Shown here in pieces: positions 26,284 to 39,000 of a DNA stretch of 64,000 nucleotides. Made by a program: the position numbers and the translations under genes. This DNA comes from Anarhynchus alexandrinus (lineage: Eukaryota > Chordata > Aves > Charadriiformes > Charadriidae). Location of the stretch: positions 2,556,842-2,620,841 of the forward strand of contig VUYV01000045.1 of assembly GCA_008711295.1 (NCBI GenBank), written 5' to 3'. The notes under the pieces are model-generated. The model had not been told where the DNA came from, ran no database searches, and saw only the letters and a program-made list of their open reading frames with translations. The first letter of the stretch is position 1; each line of letters starts with the position of its first letter.

Positions 26284-29028
26284 GGAAAATGTACATCTAG
26301 ATAGTGGTGAACTCCTCTTAAGAAACAGGTTTTTTCACCTTACTCAGGAATTTTTTTCAAACAATGTTATTATTTAGAACTAATTAAAAACAGTTTTGAA
26401 ATAAAGCACAGAATAAAAAGCCCAGACGCTTATTTACCAAAACACCAGCAGTTTAGCATTCTAAATCCCATTTTTTTTCAGAAAGATATTTCAGTACAAA
26501 ATCATGGCTTTTAACCAGCTATTCTGTCTAAACACTTCCTTTCATGTTTTTTACATTGCCTAGTCACCCTGTTTTGCATGACTATATTGATAGGTATTGT
26601 AATATACACGTATTTCAAAGCACCGAGGCAACTCTCAAATGTACCAGAAAACACCAACCGCCTTCACCCAGTCCTCCTCTATACAGATAAACATCACCAA
26701 ACGCCAGCAGTGAGATCAGTTAATAGAACAGTATCTGAAGACTAAAGGACATACATTAAAAAAAAAATTGGACACAAAATATACCAACGCAAGATTCCTC
26801 CAAGTATGTCTGTTATTGGTTATAATTAAGAATTGTAATGCTATAAAAGCATTAAGGCTTGTTTGTAAGCCCTCTATGTCACCACCTGGCAGGGTATGAA
26901 GATGCTTAGCTCTACCCTCAGTAAATTCACTCTCTCACTGCTGTTATCACAGAGTTGCCTCAGCCCCTTTCAGATCACCTCCCTATCCAGCTTCCACATA
27001 ACCTGCAAACCAAGCCAGCATTGTGCAAGCTGGCTGAAAATCAAGACCTTCATACCCCATCTGTGTGCAAAATAGACACCTCATGGCATTAACAAGACTA
27101 AGTCTTAAATTTCAGGAGTCACTTGAGAGGCATCATACACCGCAGTGTCAGTAGACTCTTTGATCTCTTGTGGCTGAGAAGTCAATAACTCTTTCTTTAC
27201 TTCTCCACCACCCTGGGAGGGATGCTCAGAGGGGGCAGCAGATGCATACCTAGACAGTGACTTAGACAATAAATCAGGAGAACGGGCTTCTCAGCCTACC
27301 CATGGCCAGCAGGTCATATTTGCACCATCTCTATCCCTCTGGCCATCTCTCAGGCACTCATTCTTTTCCTTAAACTGGTGTGTTGCTGTGGATAAGCATG
27401 ACAGAAAGCGTTTTAAATTAGGTCAGTATGGAGCAAACTACAAAGCCACTTCTACACTATGTATGTAAAGTGGACTCAGCAAGAATACAGGTGGAGTTAT
27501 ACAAGTAGGCTAGCTTTTGCCCTCTCAGCACACTCAGGGCTCTGGGAAAACTCTGTCACAGGTCCCCTTCCTCTCTCAGAAACACTGAAGTGTTCTCAGC
27601 GAAGACCATTTACGAAGGAAACTTAGCGCCAGGGAATCGCAGAGTTGATTGTGCCCAAAAAGATGCTGTGGATCATAGCAGCAGGACTGTAGGACTAGTT
27701 TGGATTCACACACATGAGTGTCAGACAGCCTGGATGTCTCTCCTGGAGCTCCAGCATTAATATCAAATGACAGAACAGAGGAAATTTCTTACAAGCCTCC
27801 TTTCTTGGTTGCTCATTACTACACTAAATCTTCTCTGACAGAGCATGTAGCAGACCAGGAACAACAAAAAACCCTAAATGGTTGTATCTCAGTTCTATGA
27901 TAGACTTAAATCTTGACAGAGTGTTCACACTGAGCTGCTAAACTATTTTACAAATCAACAAAGGGCAGGAATTGTCAGAGTCATTTATTAAGGCTGGAAA
28001 CAGAAACTCATTTCACCATTTTTCACTCACTGACCATTCTTTTATGCTAATTTTTTTTTTTGTTGCAGGATATATATGTGCTTTCTTAGAATCTTTCTTT
28101 TTGCTGTTGTGTGAGTAATCCAATATTTTACACATTTACTGATGATTACCATTCATGTAGATCATTAAATGGCAGACTTGCTACATAACTTAAAGGAGTT
28201 CCACTCTTCTTTGTGCAAATAGCTGACTTTTCATTGTTGAGTTTTCGGGTATGAGGAATGGATTTGTTCAAAGACACCAGAAGATCTTTATCCTTTGACA
28301 GTGTAGCAAATCCTTTATTCTCAAATTACCCAGCAGGTATGGTTTTCCTAATACTTCCACCCGGTGCTCGATAACATGCTGGATAGATGTGAGGAGCATC
28401 TTCATTTTGAACATGATTTCTTTGTCGTGTTTTAGTGCGCTCAATAGCAAATATCTTGTAATTTCCCTAAACTTCTCAGTGAACTTCAAAGTGAAAAATG
28501 CTCGATACCTTATCTAGCACTGAATCCAGTAAGTCTGATCAGCATTGGTAGCAGAACTTTGTTGGCAACTGATCCCATGACCTTTCAGGGGTCTAAGAAA
28601 CATTGTGAAATATCACTGGTGTGATAACTTCATGCATAACATATCGACAGAAAGTGAGAAAATCAGCAATGCTTGTGTGAACTAAAATGAGTTTTTCACA
28701 GCTCAAACAATCCATAAACCTTTCTCTTCAATGTTTTAAGGACTTTTCACCTCTTTAGTAAAATAAATGCTCAAAATGGAAGAAATTGAATTCCCTCTCT
28801 TTCTATCCTCATATTTTTACACCTATGTGCTCTGCCAAAGCATTTTTGCACTAGGAGATATAATCCTGAACTCTCTAACACTCTCTTCCCACCTCATACC
28901 TCTGCCTACGCTTCCATCTTGTTTTCTCTTCACAGTCAACATAGTAGATCAAACAAGCAATCCTTTTATCTGGAATTGTCTGAGAAAATACCTGTTCTTC
29001 CATTGGACATCACTGTGGTATTTGTTTA

Positions 29029-29105
29029 TGTGAGTGTGAGTGTGTGTGTGTACTATATATGAGTGTATAAGTCTTGCATATTCTTGTGTATACGTGTATG
29101 TGTCA
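29029..29105. repeat. TG-rich alternating purine-pyrimidine tract
   Basis: Interrupted TG dinucleotides with a pure TG core near 29041-29050, then further TG/TA-rich sequence. Degenerate microsatellite. Confidence 0.75.
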
Positions 29106-29891
29106 TTGCATATGCTCTGTGCATGCTATTTGCTGTCTCTCTGAAATCACCAGCACTTTCATCGCACAGTTCAGTGACTCAGAAATATGTTGGTATTGAC
29201 CTCCTTCTGATATAGCAAGTCAACCGCCATTCCTGCTTGTCTCAATTGTTTGTCTCTCTCACAGTGCATATAAACTAAGGGAGGAACAGCTGGAGAGAAA
29301 ACAGATGAAAACGGGGTGGATGAACCCTGCTACTTAAAGGCCAGCAATCCCTTAATTCACAAGTGTCTACTCAAAAACTCACAAGATTTTTTATCAACTT
29401 CCTTATAACCATTGTAACAGGACAGCTGATATCTCTTTCTTCACCAAAACAGAGTGACATCTGCAGTTCTTCTCAGTGTTTTTTCAAGTGCAGTGATCTT
29501 AGTCACTCTGTGAGGATACCCATCCCCATCCACGATGGGATCCACCTGGGCTGCACCTTCCCAGCACTAAAACCTCCAGGACTGAAGTGGGGACAGGGGC
29601 AGAGCTGGGAAGAGGGAGGACAGGCAACATCTTTTCTTCTGCCGTGTGTTGGGAACCAAACTGAAGGGAGATTCAGAAAGTCAGAGGAAGCAAACAAAGG
29701 TTGCCATAGCCCTACCCTCAGATGGTAACTGGAAATGAGCCAACAGAGAGATTTAGTCCTGTGAAAAACCCCTCCTGCTTTGCAGGGCATCTCTGTAAAG
29801 GGTCAAAGTATAATTGCCAGTATCTGTTAATCTTAAAACAATGAAGTGATCTGTAACTATCACATTCTGCTTTTGGCTTTGACCTCTCTAA

Positions 29892-29907
29892 TCTCTCTCT
29901 CTCTCTC
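29892..29907. repeat. (TC)8 microsatellite
   Basis: Eight perfect TC units. Ordinary simple repeat. Confidence 0.9.
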
Positions 29908-31283
29908 CCCAGCTGTTTGTTGTATGTTGGTGAGACTTAAATAAATCTCTGGGCTACTTGAGACAGGGCGATGCCTGTTGGTCACTGGCTTGCAAAAATC
30001 ATAAATGACAGAGTAGTGATGCTCAAGTACTGACCAGGATCTTTGGACAGAACCGGGCAACAAAAGTTCAGTCCAGTTTCGGGAAGATTAATTGGCTGCT
30101 ACTAATTTCACAATGAACATCAGAGGATAGTGGCAAGGGATAGGAACACTGTCTTAAAAATAAAATTGAAATAAAAACCGGCATGTTTGCAAAACAATGG
30201 CAAGTGGTGCAATTAGACCAAAGATAAACTTGTCCTGGGATTTTTTTCCTTCACATTTTTCCTCCATTTATTTTAACAGTAACTCTCTATTTAGCATCGA
30301 ACATAGAATTGTAAGCATATGAACTTATCTTAATCTATTTCAGTATCTGACAAACAAGTTTTCCTGTTATAACAAAAGCTGTTTGGTGCTTTCCAGTCTC
30401 AAAGAAAATGCAGAAGCCCCTTCCACATCTGAGCTGCATGGGACGACCCATCTGCCTGGTTGTATGAACACTAATTCCTATCTGTCACTCTTCCCTTATT
30501 GCCTTGTGAGGTGGCTCTGAGCTCTTCCTCAGCTCCTGGCAGAACTCATTTATAAAAGTGCACTGCTGGGATGGATGTTTTAATTGTCTTGTTATGCCAG
30601 GCAACTTGTTTCTATGTAAATGATTTTGTGGATGTTTCTTCCCTGCACATTTTCAGTCCTTCGGGCTTTGTAAGAACCTAGAGAATTTGGACGTGTCCTG
30701 GTCAGTATTTAGTCATCCTGTTCCTCAGCCAGGGAAGTGTGAGTCTCAAAGCTGATGAGTAAGACTGCAACAGAGAAATAATTTCCTGGAGACTAAGGCA
30801 CAGGAGAGGTCAAGATCTGCAGCCACTGGCAGACTCAAGGGTTCTGCCCTGGGGAGCCGTCTGAGAGGTCCTAGTTCTCGCCAACAGCATCACGGACTGC
30901 AGAGCCTGGTCTCCAAATGTATCATCTTCCGGCCTGCTGTGGCACTGCGGTCCCCTTTCAATACCAGCAGGACTCAGAGCATCTAAAATGAACCCTCGTA
31001 TCCTGTGGCACATAGCAGTTATGATGTACCTCTTTATTGCATCCTAAGTGAAGTTCCCTATAAAGAAATATTGATTGAAGAAAAAACTCATAAGGATCAA
31101 TGGCTAATGTTCCAGCTGTGTTTTATGTTACAATAACAGCTCTTTGGAGAGTTGGTGCTGTGTGAGTGCAAAGTAATACCAGTAATTCCCCCCCATCTTG
31201 GATCATCCTGTACCAAATTCTTCACCGTTCTCACCATTGACTCATGGGCAGAAAACAGCTACTGTGGTCTCAGGGGATACCAT

Positions 31284-31320
31284 AAAAAAAAAAAAAAAGA
31301 GGGGGGAGGGGGAGCGGGTG
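31284..31320. repeat. A-run followed by G-rich tract
   Basis: A poly-A run of about 15 bases passes straight into a purine tract with G runs of six, five and three bases. The G part could form a quadruplex on the plus strand. Structure formation is inferred, not shown. Confidence 0.7.
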
Positions 31321-32829
31321 GAATATGAAAAGGAAATCTACTTCAAAGAACAAATGCTCCAGAGCAAGTGCCGGGGAGTGCTGAGGGAGGCAATGCCAGT
31401 CTGTCCCCAGGCGCTCAAATCCAAAGTTCATTAGCTGGTAACTAAAACACTACTGACCTAGCTCATCACTGCGTGGCAGAAGTTGTAGAGGGGTACATGC
31501 ATGGGTGGTGGTGGGAACCCAAAATTCCATTGCTCTGAGCATGACATACTTGCGAAACAGAGCATCTCCACTATACCTCTGTAGGTGTTTTTACAATAGA
31601 AATGACTTCCTCCATTGTAAGTACAGAGCTAGTAATGAGTTGTTTACAGAGAGATTTAATTTGTATGCCTCCACTATTAAATATTATCCGTATAAAAGGC
31701 ACACGGTCTTTTCTACCAAGGGAACAATAGGATTTCTTTTCCTTCAGCAAGAAACAGTTTTGTTTTCTCAATCTTAGTCTCCTTTCCCAAACACCTCTCC
31801 CAGCCTCTGTCCCTGCTCATTCCCTGCCGGACACTTGTCCTTCCCTGAGGTCTCCTTCTCCATGCCACCTCCTGTTCTGACCAGTTTCCCCTGCCCCAAA
31901 CAGTGCTTTTCATCCTCACCCGCCTCTAGTTGCTGTCTATTGCATGGTGAAAACGGTCCCAGTGTGAGTCCTCCCCATCTTCTCACTTGCTGTGCAGCGT
32001 GGGCATGCACTACCACTGCCCTCACCAGCTTTTCCTGTGGGATAGCTGCCTTTCTGGTGATCACACCAGGCCTCTTCGTTATCATCTGTTATGCATATGC
32101 AGCCTCGCCACCTCATTTGGGCCAAGAGACACCACAAGGTGGCCAGGCACAGAAGGGTTAAAGAAAACCTCAATATGCCTGGTGAAGAAAGTCCAAACCC
32201 CCTAAAGGATCTTGCAGTCTTAAAGGAGTGACCCTCCAGATCAGAGGTGATGGAAGGACTTTGGTCTGCTGTATCCGTTCTGTAGAGATGATTATGAGAC
32301 TGACACTGAATGCATTCACAAAAACCACAATTTAAACACATTTTTAAAATGTGTCAAGGATTTATAGACTACCGCTTGAGAGACTTCAAAACTGGGAAAA
32401 AGCAGGACTATTTTTAATGTGAAGTCATTGCTACCTAGTAAGAAAACACTTTTGTATTCATATAAAGTATTTATTAGGTGTGAGGTTTTATAAATTGTTT
32501 AGTCCTGCAGCCTTAAAAAAAAAAAAAACAAAACCAGAAACAGGTTACTTTGAATGCATTACCAAGTATCCTGTGGAATATTTCACATAAAAGGAAACAG
32601 AAGATGTATAAATGTAAACAGGCTAATTGTATGCAGACATAAATTATGCATGTTGGTCTTATGAAAAAGCATCCCTGATTTGCAGGGGTCTTACTCAGCA
32701 GCTTTGCGTCTTGTCTAAGGGGATATTTAGTATGGCTGTGATGTGCAGAATTTAAAACAAAACTTTGAATTCTGCAGAAGAAAAATATAGCCCAACTGTG
32801 ATAAGACTGCACTGTTGGGAGCAGGAGAG

Positions 32830-32881
32830 TTTTGTTTTATTTTATTTTATTTTATTTTATTTTATTTTATTTTATTTTATT
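32830..32881. repeat. (TTTTA)9 pentanucleotide microsatellite
   Basis: TTTTG at 32830-32834 followed by nine perfect TTTTA units (32835-32879). On the opposite strand this is (TAAAA)n, a pattern that often starts from a retroposon A-tail, but no retroposon body is recognisable next to it. Confidence 0.95.
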
Positions 32882-33501
32882 GACTGTTCTGCTCATTAGC
32901 CCTGTTAACATGCGTGTATGCCTGCCCACGGATACTGTGCCAAGTAAAAGATTGTGTTAAGACTTAACGTTTGCAAAGGGATTAGGGTTATTTTGATGTT
33001 TCTTAACAGGGATATGTAAAATATTCTCAAAGTCACAAACCTTTTCATGGTTGAGGCATTTCTGATTAGTCCCAGACACCAGCAGCCTGGCCTGCAAAGG
33101 TGCCGAGCAGCTGCAGTTCCCACCAGCCGCCCTGGGGACTGCGTAGGGCCAGCACCTGTGAGGAGCCCAGCTAATTGGGACAAATTCTAGAAATGGTTGA
33201 AACAGGTCCCTGCCCAGACAAAACTGTGTCACTCTCCATCTTTTCCCCCAGGTCCTGCAGTGTTCTCTTTCCTCCAAATAATAGCAGCAGCATATTGGAA
33301 CTCAAGTTGCAATATTCATGCTGAGGGATCTTTCATAGTGGGGGTAGGATTATGTATCCCTGTAGGATTATGTATGGATACCCCCTGTAGGTATGACTCA
33401 ACGCCCATGCTTCCTGTCTTCCTGGCACGGATTAGTGAAGTGATGCCAAAAGCGGAGGTACAGGCAAGAAGGTGGTTAATGGAAACATGTCTGTGGAACC
33501 A
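32882..33501. other. Unique non-coding sequence, no gene seen
   Basis: Complex sequence, somewhat richer in G+C around 33060-33180. It contains an 18-bp-period direct repeat: the 14-mer GTAGGATTATGTAT occurs at 33344-33357 and 33362-33375. No domain is recognised in its open frames. Confidence 0.6.
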
Positions 33502-33648
33502 AAACTCAAGGAGCTCACTGCAATCAAGTCAGGGCAACCTGGTAATCTTCATCCTAAATTTCTGAAAGAACTGGCACGTGTAATCAAAAGGCCTGGAGCT
33601 GTGATTTTTAATGAATCTATCAAGCCAGGGGTGATACTGCATGATCAG
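33502..33648 (+). mobile_element. Relic LINE (CR1-like) reverse-transcriptase fragment
   Basis: About 49 codons resemble the start of the CR1 reverse-transcriptase region. The translation shows KS, then P three residues on, then LHP, LKELA, V, RP, and later G and D, with the same spacing as the better-preserved CR1 segment on the minus strand at 61660-61686 and below. Similarity stops after the D of the D-W-R region. The surrounding frame stays open for 161 codons (33472-33957), but the rest matches nothing I know and is probably open by chance. The fragment is very diverged, and chance resemblance remains possible. Confidence 0.45.
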
Positions 33649-34649
33649 GGAACAGTACGCGTGGAGGGAGAAAACATACTGATCCAGGCAATGACAGCCC
33701 CATCCATTTGCTCAGTCTTGCTTGGGATATGTCTATTAAATACAAGATATAAGGGTCCTTCAGTGTTAAGTGATGGTACAAAAGCATCAAGACAAGGTAT
33801 AAACACAGGCAAAGGAATTCTTTGTTTTGGAAAAAAATGTCACAAAACAAAATGCACTCTTCCTTACCACTTCTGGCAAAATAGATGCACAGCGAATGGT
33901 TCAGTAATAAAGCACCAACAGCTTCTGACAGTGTGCGGTGGTACACAGCTCCATTAAGAGGAGCTACTGTACCTAGCTATTCCAGCCATGCAGACATATG
34001 ATGTTGCCGTTTCAGAAAGCTGAGGAAAAAAAAAGAAACAAGAGAGCTATTTCCGACTCGTTGTCTATTGCTTCTTCTGCTACATTGTGCGATGGGGCAA
34101 GAGGCACAGCTTGCATATTCACCTGCCATGATAAATTACATCAATTTCAGTCCCTCAAGACGGAGCTACTGGTGCAGAGAGCCACTAAACACTACCAGTT
34201 GCTTTATGACACTACAGACATAAGACAGAGAAAACGGCACACTGTGCAGCTGAAACATAACCCTGTGTCCTGGGACAGGCTGGACACGAATGTGAGAGGG
34301 AAAGAGGGATATTTCCTTCGCTCATACGTTGTAAACACATCCTCATCATGATGCGTCCTTCGCTCAGAATCTGTACTCTATTAGCTCAAATTAGAATAAG
34401 CCTTAAAGACAGCCATTGCCATCTCTGACCCTGTCAGCTTTCCTTGTCTCCAGCAACCGCCAGTACCAGCTGCTCTGAAAGAGAATGAAAAAAGCCTACA
34501 GCCAGCAGCTATTCAATAACAGGCCCTTAGGGGACGTCTCTTCCCAAGCCTCATTAAATGTTGGCTTCATTCTTAAATTCCTTCTAAACTTCTCAGATTC
34601 TATTCTGGCCTCCTCCTCTGGTGTCTGCACTGTGGACTGGGCTTTCCAG

Positions 34650-34699
34650 CGAGGGTTTTCCTTGGCTGGCCCCAGCTCCCGCGCTGCCCGCGCTCCCCG
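34650..34699. promoter_or_regulatory. Small CpG cluster
   Basis: Six CpG dinucleotides in about 50 bases (34650, 34680, 34682, 34689, 34691, 34698) in a region otherwise poor in CpG. It is much smaller than a typical CpG-island promoter. It could be a regulatory element, a GC-rich exon edge or chance. No TATA box or clear splice sites are seen next to it. Confidence 0.25.
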
Positions 34700-35500
34700 C
34701 TTGCTCCCAGTGACTGGTGGGGAGAGTCACCACAGTCCACATCGTGGCCCCTCTGCTTAAATGCGAGCAAAAGAGGATTTCCCTTACCTGGGTTCTACTG
34801 GCTGCTGTCAGCATTTTTCTATTTTTCTTTGGGAGAAGATTTCTTTTGGGGTTTGGGAGGGGCTGCATTTTCAAAGCCCTCCTCAAGCCCAATCTAAAGC
34901 ACTCTGTCGTGTAGCAAAGAGAGTGAGTGCACATCACCAAATATCACTTCACTGTACATTTCACGGCAGAGCGCACCTGGGCATTCAGGAGACAGAAACG
35001 GCACTCACATGTAGGGTGGACCATAAATTGTTAGCGAATTAAGGCCCTAAGGGTTGTTTAAATATTGCAGTAATCATCTTGTCAGGCAAAGTCCCACATT
35101 CTGCTAAGATTAATCTGACATTCATCAGGAATGGCACAATAGAAGGTTATTTAATTTGGATCACACTGGACTGGAAAACTGGCAAGAGGACAGAAATGAC
35201 CCAAATTGGAAACATTCTGCGGAGAGTGAGCCAGTCAAGAAAAGCAAGCAGAGAGCAAAAAAGTATGTATGTGTTTATTGGACACAGATACATTAATTAC
35301 ATTGTATACATACATACATCAACTTAAATGCATGCACACAAGCATACAGGATGGTGGAAGTTTCAAGAGCATTCAGTATTGATCTTTGTTTTGGTATCAA
35401 CTCTTTGGGATTCCACTTCAAACTTAAATGAGAGTAGAGTGGGACCACTGGCAATAACTTTTGAAACACCTCTCCCAGTACCTCTTCTCCCCATTTTTTT

Positions 35501-35523
35501 CCTCCCTCCCTCCCTCCCTCCCC
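35501..35523. repeat. (CCCT)n microsatellite
   Basis: Five to six CCCT units in a pyrimidine tract that begins with T7 at about 35494. Confidence 0.9.
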
Positions 35524-36063
35524 GACATCACTGAAAAGAGAAACAACCCCAAGCATTTTGCATATAACCTGGAGTAAACACTGGCCATTATGTGAATTAC
35601 TTTCAGGACAGATGTGCTCTCTTGATAGCACATTTTTAATCACTGAACATTTAAGTAGTGCAAGAAATGTGTCTCCTATTTTGGCATCTTCACTTATAAA
35701 TCCTCTCTACATCTTTCCCAACCGTTACAGAGTTTTTCCATATTGCTGTAGTCTTTGTATATGCTCAAAACAATGACAAATCTGGTAACAGCTGACTGTA
35801 CATTAATGCCCTTCAACCCTGGGAAAATAAAAAATAAAAACACATTCCCCTGGATCGTTGCCGTTTTTTTACTGAATAAGTTACTTAGCTTATTAAACTT
35901 GTCAAACAGCAAATACAAATAAAACGATGGTTTACCTTGCTGATTATTCAGCCACTGCACAGTGGTCTGGGTAAGCGCATGACTGAAAGCATTCATCACT
36001 GCTCACGAGTACAATGTACCCCGCTTTCCCTTCTTGCTTTACCATTACCAGGGAATGCAATGT

Positions 36064-36089
36064 TCCCCCCTGCACCCCCCGTCCCCCCA
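36064..36089. repeat. Three C6 tracts in 26 bases
   Basis: Three runs of about six C separated by TGCA-type and GT-type spacers. On the minus strand the G6 tracts could support a G-quadruplex. Low-complexity drift is the simpler reading. Confidence 0.7.
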
Positions 36090-39000
36090 TGAAGAAGCTA
36101 GAGTTCTTTAGAGAAGACAAGTTTTAAATGAAATGTAAAATGTTAATTGTGCAGCAGTCAAATGGGCATATTTACAAAAGGTTTCAAATTCCCTAAGTTA
36201 TCTGCTGTATTTGTAAGTGAGGAAACAGCAAAGATAATTTAGGGCTTTGAATACCAGCGCTGAGTATAATCAATGTGAATCAGAAGCACATTACCAAATT
36301 GAAGACATTTTATCTATGCATTATGTCAGATCATGAATCAGATTTGTGTAAACTGAAATCCTGGAATACAAAACCATTTGCAGATTCAAATACAGCCACA
36401 CCAGTATATAATTATGTTACATATCAAACAGCGATACAATGGAGCAAGCTATCATATTGAGAGACCTTTGCTGCTTTCAGGACATCTACAGAGCCAGGTT
36501 TATATGGCACATTACTGCCAATTCATCTATACCCATCTGAGTAAATCGGTTGGCAGAGAGGGGCAGATTACCACTAATGGCTCTATTATGGAAAGAAGCT
36601 GCAACCATTAGCTATTTTACATATGGACAAAAGAGAATTTAATTGATGGCCCATCGCCCAGCAGACAGAGAGAAATGATGATTTTCACCTTAATGCCAGG
36701 CATTAAAAATTCACAGGGCTGTGGAAGAAAGAGACGTTCATCCAGTCTTACTCTGCTTATGGGTCATTTTAAGCATAACTCGAGAAGAGAAAAGCAGCAC
36801 AAGGGGAGCTGTTCTGCTTTGAGAAAGCTTCAGTCCTCTGGGACAAACATTCACAAGTTGCCGTGTTATGATGTGAAAAAGCCAAGACCATTACCCTTTT
36901 ATTTTCTTTAGCTACAATTTTATTGTTCCCAAATAGTATCCAAGCATTCAGCAAAGCACATTTTGTGAGTGTTTATATTTGCAAATAAGGGGAAAAAGGA
37001 GCATTTTTTGAGGTGTAGTACATCATAGTAATAATACAATTTATTTTCACATATTTAAATGCAAATGTGTATTCATGTATTTATACATAACACTTATTTA
37101 ATTTAGCATATATGATAGGCTTGTGTGTATTTTTATGTCTTTGGTTTTTCATTTTCACATATGCAAAAACCCATTGCACTGTAACGTTGTATCCAGTATT
37201 TGTATTATTCTGGTAGAGCCAGTTTTACCTTCCATGTTCAACTGAGAAGCTTCGTCTTACCCCTCTCCTCCTGCAAGACCCCTACAGACTTTGCTGTCTC
37301 CTGGATATCTGCAGTTGTCACTTCATGACCCACAAAATGGTGAAGCGTGAAGTTACAGGGGGCTCCAAACAGGATGTCACAGGAGAGGCACTCACCCTTG
37401 GGTGCATCCCAGATTTTGATTCTGGGGCGTCTCTCCTGCTTCCTGCCTCCTCTTACTCCACCAGGGGAATTTTCCTGTAGCGGTGAGGGCTGCCTGGTCT
37501 GCAGTAATTTCTAAGATCTAAGACCACTTCCTCCCTCCAGTCTGAAAGCACTGCAGGTTATTAACAAACTTTGAGATTGTTGTGATAGTAACTAAAGACC
37601 ATAGTGGCATAGCAAACTGTGCGTTCTGCAGGGCAGAGACTATCCAAATGGAAAACAGAGCCGCTGAGTTGGAGAAAGGGACAAACATACAAGTCATGTG
37701 TACAGTGGCAGGAACTTTTTACATCCCCAATTGATGTAACAGGGTAACGTTAATCTGTCATGTCTGTAATTTATATTTTATATGAGCAGAGAGGGAATTG
37801 TAAGAATATATGAGCCTTGTCTCTTTTATGCTCAAATAGCTAGAGTCAGGCTGAAAATCTCCAGCCAGGTTGGTCTGCATACAAAAACCGACTTGTCAGG
37901 CTAGAACAAAGAGCAGATGGCTTTTTGAATTGGAGATGCAAGAATAGAAATAAGATCTAAAGAGATGCTGGAAGACACTACTTACTGTTGTAAAAATTGG
38001 ACAAGGTAAATAAGGAAGGGAAAATGTCTGCATGCAATGCTGGACACAATATTGGATGGATTTTTTGAAACATGCACAGCATGCATATGATAAGACATTC
38101 AAATATCCTTGGAGAGGAAGACCTAGGGGAAGCAGAGGGGTGGGTGGTAAACCATTCAAAGTAACTTCAGAAGGCATCGCTTTGTGGACATTGCAGAAAA
38201 GTGAGGGGAAGTGGTGAGGCAGAGAAAAGAAGGCTAACAACAGACTCTTCCAATCCATTTTTCTTTTCCAACATTTTGCCACAGCAGCACATGCTGGAAG
38301 CAGAAGTTGCCTTCTTTAGTCTGGACTTCATTGCTTTAATCCATAGCACCAGCAGACCAAAAGCAGGCAATGGTGACTGTCAGCCAACTTTGTTCCCAGC
38401 TCTCCCAAGAACCCAGAACAGCCTCTAGCACTGTGTAGGTTATGGTGGTGATCCAGTATGGGTCTGTGGCAAAAGCAGCACCTGGAGCCTCTGCAGTGCA
38501 GCTTGAGGGGGTTCAGTGCCCTCTACTCAACAACTGTTTGCAAACAGATCCTCCGGAGATAGTTTTATAGGATGGTTGTGTGGGGTCTTTTGCTATGAAC
38601 CTCTAGTGGCAGAAACCAGAGTTTCCCAGTTCCTTTTAATCACTCTGGTCCTTTGCCAGTAAGAAAGGATTTAGATGACGGTGAAGATTTCACCTCAGAA
38701 ATAAGAAAGACTGTACTTATTCCTTTTAGGTAGCCAGCTATTGCTAACCCTGATCAGCTGCAGTAGAGACTGAGATGGTGGGTGAGGTAATTATTGCCGT
38801 TGTCGGAACTGATGTCTCTACCCAAGTTCATGGGCACATTCACACACACATGTAATAGGTGGGTAGATATTTGCATGACAGAATCAAACATCTATCAATC
38901 ATTTAGACTTTCTGGTAAAGAGGGCCTCATCCACACTGCATCAAGCAAGAATTGGATACGGATGGAAGTGGGGAGTTTGCTCCTCTCTAAAGAACCAAGG

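Larger units (their letters stand above)
25931..32829. other. Unique non-coding sequence, no gene seen
   Basis: Complex sequence with scattered simple repeats. 31780-32160 is pyrimidine-rich on the plus strand and gives several overlapping open frames of about 100-134 codons on both strands, which I read as compositional artefacts. 30760-30860 has a faint resemblance to an inverted MIR core but is too weak to call. Confidence 0.6.

Noticed and set aside
28200..28640. Minus-strand open frame of 73 codons with protein-like composition
   Set aside because: Continuing the frame upstream meets stops, no domain is recognisable, and no splice signals or retrocopy A-tail are visible.
30760..30860. 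Faint inverted MIR likeness
   Set aside because: Only scattered short words match and their order is not convincing.
31774..32341. Overlapping open frames of 100-134 codons on both strands
   Set aside because: Pyrimidine-rich composition lowers stop frequency; frames overlap on both strands and match nothing known.
34593..34940. 115-codon minus-strand frame over the CpG cluster
   Set aside because: Composition reflects the GC-rich patch; no domain or exon boundaries recognised.
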